Source: Opitutaceae bacterium
GTDB taxonomy: Bacteria; Verrucomicrobiota; Verrucomicrobiia; Opitutales; Opitutaceae
DNA length: 53,963 nucleotides
Assembly: GCA_030693515.1 (NCBI GenBank)
Contig: JAUYAK010000096.1
Coordinates: 1 to 53,963, forward strand
Direction: 5' to 3'
In this document: positions 49,795 through 53,963 of the stretch, one piece after another
Layout of the letters: each line of letters opens with the position of its first letter
Numbering within the stretch: position 1 is the stretch's first letter
Notes under the pieces: model-generated
What the model was told of the DNA's origin: nothing
The model's database searches: none
Seen by the model: only the letters and a program-made list of their open reading frames with translations
Translations under genes and position numbers: made by a program

Positions 49795-50816
49795 CCCCGT
49801 CGCTGGCTTCGCTTCGCCCGCATTGGTTCGTCGCCTGCACCGCGGCGGCGGTCGGCGCGCGCCCGCTGCCCCGCACGATCCTCGGGGTGCCGATCGTGCT
49901 CTTCCGCGCGGCGGGAAAGATCGCCGCGTTGATCGATCGCTGCCCGCATCGCAACGCAGCGCTCTCGCAGGGCCGCGTGACCGGCGATTTGATCGAGTGT
50001 CCGTATCACGGCTGGGCGTTCGATGCCGGCGGCGTCTGCCGGCGCATTCCGGGCCTGCCGGCGGCGTGCGAGCATCCGCACCAGGCCGCGGAAGCGGTGC
50101 GTGTGGCGGAGCGCGAGGGGCTCGTGTGGGTGTGGGTCGGAAAAAATGAAGCCACGCCCGAAGCGTTTCCGCCCAACCGGCACGTGGCCCTCGGCGATCT
50201 GCGTTTCGACACGTTTCTCTGGGCGGCGACAGCGCAGTGCGCGTTGCTCGACGGGGTGGAAAATCTCCTCGACGCCTGCCATCCGCATTTCGCCCACGCC
50301 GGCCTCGTGCGGCGGGCGCAGAAGCGCCGGACAGTGGGAGTGAACGTGCGGCGCGACGCCGAGGGCGTGGAGGCGATCTACCAGGAGAATGCGCGGCCCG
50401 ACGGGCTCATCCCGCGCCTGATGGAGGGGCGGAGGCAGACGAGCATCGGGCGCTTCTTTCCACCGGGGACGGCGCAGCTCGAATACACCGGGCCCGCGGG
50501 GCCGCAGTTCCTGCTCACCTCGATGTTCACGCCCTGCGACGAGCGCACGGTGTTGATTCACTCGTGCATCTCGACCCCGCGAAAGATGGCCCCGGCATGG
50601 TTGAAGAAAAGCGTGCTGCGCGCCGTCTTCGGCCGGGTGCTGCGCCAGGATCAGGATGTGTTGCGCCGCCAGCAGGAGAACATCGATCGCTTCGGCGGGG
50701 CGAAGTTCACCTCCACGCCGCTGGATGTGATGCGCCCGCACCTTCTCTATTTTATCAACCATCCGGAAAAGGCGGACCGCTCCGACTACGCCACCACGCT
50801 GACGATGGAGCTGTGA
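49791..50816 (+). CDS. Rieske non-heme iron oxygenase (cluster gene)
   Basis: A 341-residue two-domain oxygenase. The Rieske ligands are Cys51 and His53 in CPHRNAALSQG and Cys70 and His73 in CPYHGWAFDAGG. The C-terminal iron site is in VENLLDACHPHFAHAG (acidic residue and two histidines). It resembles the pheophorbide/chlorophyllide-oxygenase type family rather than benzene dioxygenases. Electron donors (ferredoxin and reductase) are not encoded nearby. Starting at 49791, it overlaps the upstream gene by four bases. It would hydroxylate or oxidise an intermediate of this cluster. Confidence 0.9.
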   Translation: MTPSLASLRPHWFVACTAAAVGARPLPRTILGVPIVLFRAAGKIAALIDRCPHRNAALSQGRVTGDLIECPYHGWAFDAGGVCRRIPGLPAACEHPHQAAEAVRVAEREGLVWVWVGKNEATPEAFPPNRHVALGDLRFDTFLWAATAQCALLDGVENLLDACHPHFAHAGLVRRAQKRRTVGVNVRRDAEGVEAIYQENARPDGLIPRLMEGRRQTSIGRFFPPGTAQLEYTGPAGPQFLLTSMFTPCDERTVLIHSCISTPRKMAPAWLKKSVLRAVFGRVLRQDQDVLRRQQENIDRFGGAKFTSTPLDVMRPHLLYFINHPEKADRSDYATTLTMEL

Positions 50817-50840
50817 GACACGGCCGGCGGGCGCTTGAAC

Positions 50841-51794
50841 TCAGACGGGCTGTGCGCGCTGCCAGGCAACGAAACGTGCGATGCCCTCCCGCAGCGGAAC
50901 CGAAGGGGGGCCGAGGGCGGCGAGGGCTTTTCTCACGTCGAACGTTTTGGAGTAGGCGAACACGCCGACGCCAAAACGCGTGATCGGCGGTTCGCCTAGG
51001 AAGGGCAGGGCGCGGTAAACCGCCTCAATCGCGCCCGCCAGCGCGAGGGCGCGGTGCACGGGTAATTTTCGCCGTGGGGCGGGAATACCCAGCTCGCGAA
51101 AAATTTCCAGCAGGAGCGCCATGATGGGGATGGGCTCTGCATTGGTCAGATTGAAGTCGCCCGTAATCGCCGGGTCGCGCGCGGTGCGGAGGATGTAGTC
51201 GCTGAGCGAGTCGATGTAGATGAGGTCGCCCACGGCCGGCGGGCCATCCGTCGTGAAATACGGCAGGCGGCCCGCGCGCGCCGCGCGCAGGATCCGCGGG
51301 AAGAGCACCGTGTCCCCGGGCCCGAACACCGCGCGCGGTCGCAGAATCGCCCACGGGCCGGCGTAGCGGCGCACGAGCTCCTCGCCGCCAAACTTGGTCT
51401 CCGCGTAGATGTTCACAAAGCCCGGACCGATGGGTGAGGTCTCCCTGAGGTCGAACTGGTGCACGTTGCGGTAGAAGACCGAGGATGAGGAGATGTAGAT
51501 CAATTTCGGCCGGCCGTGGCGGGCGCAGAAATCGATGACGTGGCGCGTGCCCTCGACATTGTGCCGGAGAAATTCCGCGCGCGACCCCCACGGCGACGAT
51601 CGCGCCGCCGCATGCACGACCACCTCAGGATCAAAGTTCAGGCTGAACGGCCGGCTGACATCGAGCGAAGCGTAGTCGCGATTAGGGAGCGGGCGGCGCC
51701 CGACGCCAAACGTCTCCCATCCGCCCACGGCGCGGGCCCGCTCGATCAGCTTGCCGCCGACAAACCCCGACGCGCCGGTGACGAGGAGTTTCAT
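50841..51794 (-). CDS. NAD-dependent epimerase/dehydratase (cluster gene)
   Basis: A 317-residue extended SDR. MKLLVTGASGFVGGKLIERA is the cofactor-binding GxxGxxG; VVVHAAARSSPWG, IYISSSSVFYRN and the catalytic NIYAETKFGGEELVRRY (YxxxK) are present. The RPRAVFGPGDTVLFPRIL region and C-terminal part are closest in style to 3-beta-HSD/OleD-like sterol or beta-keto reductases. It converges on the Rieske gene (25 bp between stops). It likely reduces a ketone or epimerises an intermediate of the cluster. Confidence 0.87.
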   Translation of the reverse strand: MKLLVTGASGFVGGKLIERARAVGGWETFGVGRRPLPNRDYASLDVSRPFSLNFDPEVVVHAAARSSPWGSRAEFLRHNVEGTRHVIDFCARHGRPKLIYISSSSVFYRNVHQFDLRETSPIGPGFVNIYAETKFGGEELVRRYAGPWAILRPRAVFGPGDTVLFPRILRAARAGRLPYFTTDGPPAVGDLIYIDSLSDYILRTARDPAITGDFNLTNAEPIPIMALLLEIFRELGIPAPRRKLPVHRALALAGAIEAVYRALPFLGEPPITRFGVGVFAYSKTFDVRKALAALGPPSVPLREGIARFVAWQRAQPV

Positions 51795-51803
51795 CAGCGT
51801 GCT

Positions 51804-52955
51804 TCAACGCGGCTCGAACTTCAGGATCAGCGCGTCGAGCACGGCGTCGGTCTGGAGCTTGAGGCGTTGGGTGGGCGGGGGTTGTTTGTCGGGCGGGGAG
51901 GATTTTTTCTGCTGCTCGTAGGCGGCGTCGCCTTCGGCTTCGGCGGCATCTAGGAGCTTTTCCTTCACGTCGTGCAGCGCGCCGTCTTCGCCGAGATCGG
52001 CGGCCGTGGTCGGGCGGCCGACGAACTGAGCAGTGAGGGTGTCGCCGATCCAGATGCGCCAGTCGTCGTCGGCGAAGTGCGCGACGAGGATGCCGTCCCG
52101 GGCCGTGCCGAGCTGGGCGGCGAGGGCGCGCATGAACTTGCCGGGGGCGCTGTCTTCGGCGGCGGGCGGCTCCTGGGCATAGAGGCGGGCGACGATCCGC
52201 ACGCCGGTCGCGCGCTCAAAGTTGGCGAGCTTGGAGTTGAAATTTTTCGCCCGCGGCGGCTCGGTGGGCAGGAGTTTGTCGGGGTCGTGAAAATGCGAGG
52301 TGAGCGTGGGCTCCTTGGTCGCGGTCGGGACGGCGGAATATTTCTTCGTCTGGGCCGAAAGTGCGGCGAAGGTCGCGGGGTCGTTGCGAAACGCGCGCGC
52401 CAGCGGGCCGACGCGCAGGATTTTGATCGCGACGGGATCGTCCTGCTTGATTTGCGCGAGCACGGAGAGGCCGCGGACCGTGCGGCCGAAGACGCTGTGG
52501 AGGTAGTTGAGGCGATTGGTCGGCGCGAGAGTGAGGAAGAACTCGCAGCTGTTGGTGTCGGGGCCGGCGTTGGCCATCGAGAGGATGCCGGCGGCGTGGT
52601 GGTGGAGGCCCGGCACGAACTCATCGGGGAAGTGATGCGGGATCGGCTGCTTCTCGTCGTCGGTGTCCTTGAGACCGGGGTTGCCGCTCTGGATCACGAA
52701 GCCAGGGACGACGCGGTAAAACGTGAGGCCGGTATAGAACGGTTTCCCGTCCTTCGACGCGAGGGTGCCTTCGGCGAGGCCGGTGAAGTTGGCGCACATG
52801 AGCGGCGCCTGTTGGTAAAGCAGCTCGCAGGTGAATGCGCCGCGCGGCGTCGTGAACTCGGCGTAGAGGCCGTCGGGCAACGGCGACTCCGCGGCCCGGA
52901 GGCAAAAGGCGGCAGCGAGGAGGAAGGCGAAGCCGGTGAGGCGGCGGGGTTTCAT
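51804..52955 (-). CDS. Exported cyclophilin-type peptidyl-prolyl isomerase
   Basis: A 383-residue cyclophilin with signal peptide (MKPRRLTGFAFLLAAAFCLR). The isomerase core lies in residues about 25-210: FTCELLYQQAPLMCANFTGL, FYRVVPGFVIQSGNPG, GILSMANAGPDTNSCEFFLT and LNYLHSVFGRTVRGLSVL. A C-terminal extension of about 170 residues is not recognised and is less conserved. The ATG at 52955 overlaps the stop of the upstream cyclophilin gene (ATGA), so it is the second in a tandem pair. Confidence 0.88.
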   Translation of the reverse strand: MKPRRLTGFAFLLAAAFCLRAAESPLPDGLYAEFTTPRGAFTCELLYQQAPLMCANFTGLAEGTLASKDGKPFYTGLTFYRVVPGFVIQSGNPGLKDTDDEKQPIPHHFPDEFVPGLHHHAAGILSMANAGPDTNSCEFFLTLAPTNRLNYLHSVFGRTVRGLSVLAQIKQDDPVAIKILRVGPLARAFRNDPATFAALSAQTKKYSAVPTATKEPTLTSHFHDPDKLLPTEPPRAKNFNSKLANFERATGVRIVARLYAQEPPAAEDSAPGKFMRALAAQLGTARDGILVAHFADDDWRIWIGDTLTAQFVGRPTTAADLGEDGALHDVKEKLLDAAEAEGDAAYEQQKKSSPPDKQPPPTQRLKLQTDAVLDALILKFEPR

Positions 52956-53963
52956 TGGGGATCGATCTGATCGATGAGGGCGGAGGCGACGGTTTCGGCG
53001 GCGGCATACATCCGCTGTTGTGGCGAGCGGGCGGCGGCCTCGGGTGTGGCGGCGTCGAGGTTGGGCAGTTTGAAATCGGCGGGCGCGCCGACGAAGGCCC
53101 ACTGGTGGTCGCGGTGAAAATAGCACGCGAGGATCTCACCGGCGGGGAGGCGGAGGCGGGCGGCGAGGGCGGCGGCGGCTTGTTGTGCGGTCTGGCCGGC
53201 GGGCTCGGGCGGCACGGCGTCGAGGAGGCGCACATAGATTTTGCGGCCGGTGAAGCGGGCGAGGTTGGCGAGGCGGTTGGCGAGATACTTGGCCTGGAAG
53301 GGCGGCGTGCCGGTGTTGAGCGCGGTGCGATCCTCGAAATGGGGCGGCGTGCTCGGGGGCAGGCGCTCCGCGAGCGCGGCGAAGGCGGCCTCATCGGCGC
53401 GGAAGGCCTGCGCGGCGGGGCCGACGCGGTGGATTTTCACGGCGGTCATTGCGTCGCCGCGCTGGATTCTTTCCGGCACGTCGTCCCCGCGGATCACGCG
53501 GCCGAAGATCGCGTGGTTGAAATCGAGGTAGCGCGCGGGGCCGAGGGTGATGAAGAACTGGGAGCCGTTGGTGTCGGGCCCGCTGTTGGCCATTGAGAGG
53601 AGTCCGGGTTCGTCGTGGCGCAGGCCGGCGGCAAACTCGTCGGGAAACTTGTAGCCCGGATCGCCGCGGCCCGTGCCAGTGGGATCGCCGCCTTGGATGA
53701 CGAAGCCGGGGACCACGCGGTGAAACACCAGCCCGTCGAAGTAGGGTTTGCGGGGCGCGGGGCCGAGCGTGCCCTCGGCGAGGCCGGTGAAGTTGGCGAC
53801 GGTGAGAGGCATCCTGTCGAAGAACAATTCCGCGGTGATCGCGCCGCGTGGCGTGGCGAACTCCGCGTAGAGCCCGGCGGGCAGCGGCTGCGCCGGATCG
53901 CGCTTGGCGGCCTCGGCGAGACGGGCGGTTTCCGCCGCGCGGGCGGCGGCCGCAGCCTCGGCC
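52952..53963 (-). CDS. Cyclophilin-type peptidyl-prolyl isomerase (partial)
   Basis: The frame runs to the right window edge without a start, so the N-terminus is missing. Visible residues include LPAGLYAEFATPRGAITAEL, GLVFHRVVPGFVIQGGDPTG, GLLSMANSGPDTNGSQFFIT and LDFNHAIFGRVIRGDDVPER, all cyclophilin core. About 170 residues follow without an obvious fold and resemble the other cyclophilin's tail. Its stop overlaps the second cyclophilin's start by four bases. Confidence 0.88.
   Translation of the reverse strand, partial: AEAAAAARAAETARLAEAAKRDPAQPLPAGLYAEFATPRGAITAELFFDRMPLTVANFTGLAEGTLGPAPRKPYFDGLVFHRVVPGFVIQGGDPTGTGRGDPGYKFPDEFAAGLRHDEPGLLSMANSGPDTNGSQFFITLGPARYLDFNHAIFGRVIRGDDVPERIQRGDAMTAVKIHRVGPAAQAFRADEAAFAALAERLPPSTPPHFEDRTALNTGTPPFQAKYLANRLANLARFTGRKIYVRLLDAVPPEPAGQTAQQAAAALAARLRLPAGEILACYFHRDHQWAFVGAPADFKLPNLDAATPEAAARSPQQRMYAAAETVASALIDQIDPQ

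Noticed and set aside
1-53963. CRISPR arrays
   Set aside because: No set of regularly spaced direct repeats was found; the only tandem repeat is the 10-bp unit at 23451-23485.
1-53963. rRNA genes
   Set aside because: No segment resembling 16S, 23S or 5S rRNA was seen.

Overview
The window is high-GC chromosomal DNA (mostly about 65-70% GC by eye) from a bacterium that is very probably a member of the Verrucomicrobia, most likely an Opitutaceae-type organism. The pointers are two giant PVC-type heme-binding CxxCH proteins, a Tat-exported Gfo/Idh/MocA oxidoreductase next to them, the porin types, and the gene style. The lineage call is inference; no rRNA gene or universal marker set is present to settle it.

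Layout. 16-4498: urea-uptake protein UrtA with a beta-barrel porin, a divergent TorF-like porin and argC. 4506-8496: a small unknown protein, a TPR membrane protein, a TPR-AAA+ ATPase and a rhodanese. 8561-9219: a VapBC toxin-antitoxin pair. 9609-11859: rhodanese, metW and metX. 11986-15311: a decayed defence patch with a truncated nuclease-helicase, a repeat protein, a VapBC45-like pair and a gene remnant. 15332-18928: yebC, then the classical yidC-yidD-rnpA-rpmH block. 18997-22410: a complete 3.4-kb transposon with 17-bp inverted ends and an 8-bp target duplication. 22606-23280: a NYN-domain protein in AT-richer DNA. 23696-27247: an FMN-dependent alpha-hydroxy-acid oxidase, a CDP-alcohol phosphatidyltransferase, a phosphoesterase and a Y-family polymerase. 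27809-40633: two PVC cytochrome-like proteins and an oxidoreductase, interrupted by an ATPase-subtilisin pair (31758-35339) resembling IetAS and an orphan AbrB-like antitoxin. 40831-45548: an M2 peptidase, a YgjP-like metallopeptidase, an FKBP and an M20 amidohydrolase. 45588-51794: a compact six-gene candidate biosynthetic cluster. 51804-53963: two tandem cyclophilins, the second cut by the window edge.

How it works together. UrtA and the porins would bring urea or small anions across the envelope; divergent sigma-54-like elements sit between the two porin genes. The methionine genes metX and metW are adjacent and co-directional. The PVC cytochromes, oxidoreductase, M20 and M2 enzymes fit periplasmic breakdown of sugars and peptides. 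The 46-52 kb cluster combines a ketosynthase III, a metallo-beta-lactamase-fold hydrolase, an ATP-grasp enzyme, a GNAT-like acyltransferase, a Rieske oxygenase and an NAD-dependent sugar-epimerase-type reductase. That set suggests an acyl-derived small molecule of unknown identity.

The most notable items are the self-consistent transposon at 18997-22410 (IS1-like transposase, BRO-N protein, ribbon-helix-helix-like protein beside repeated operator-like sites, and a structured tRNA-like interval), the unknown biosynthetic cluster, the IetAS-like pair, the truncated helicase joined to integrase-type repeats, and families of palindromic repeats that have also entered reading frames.
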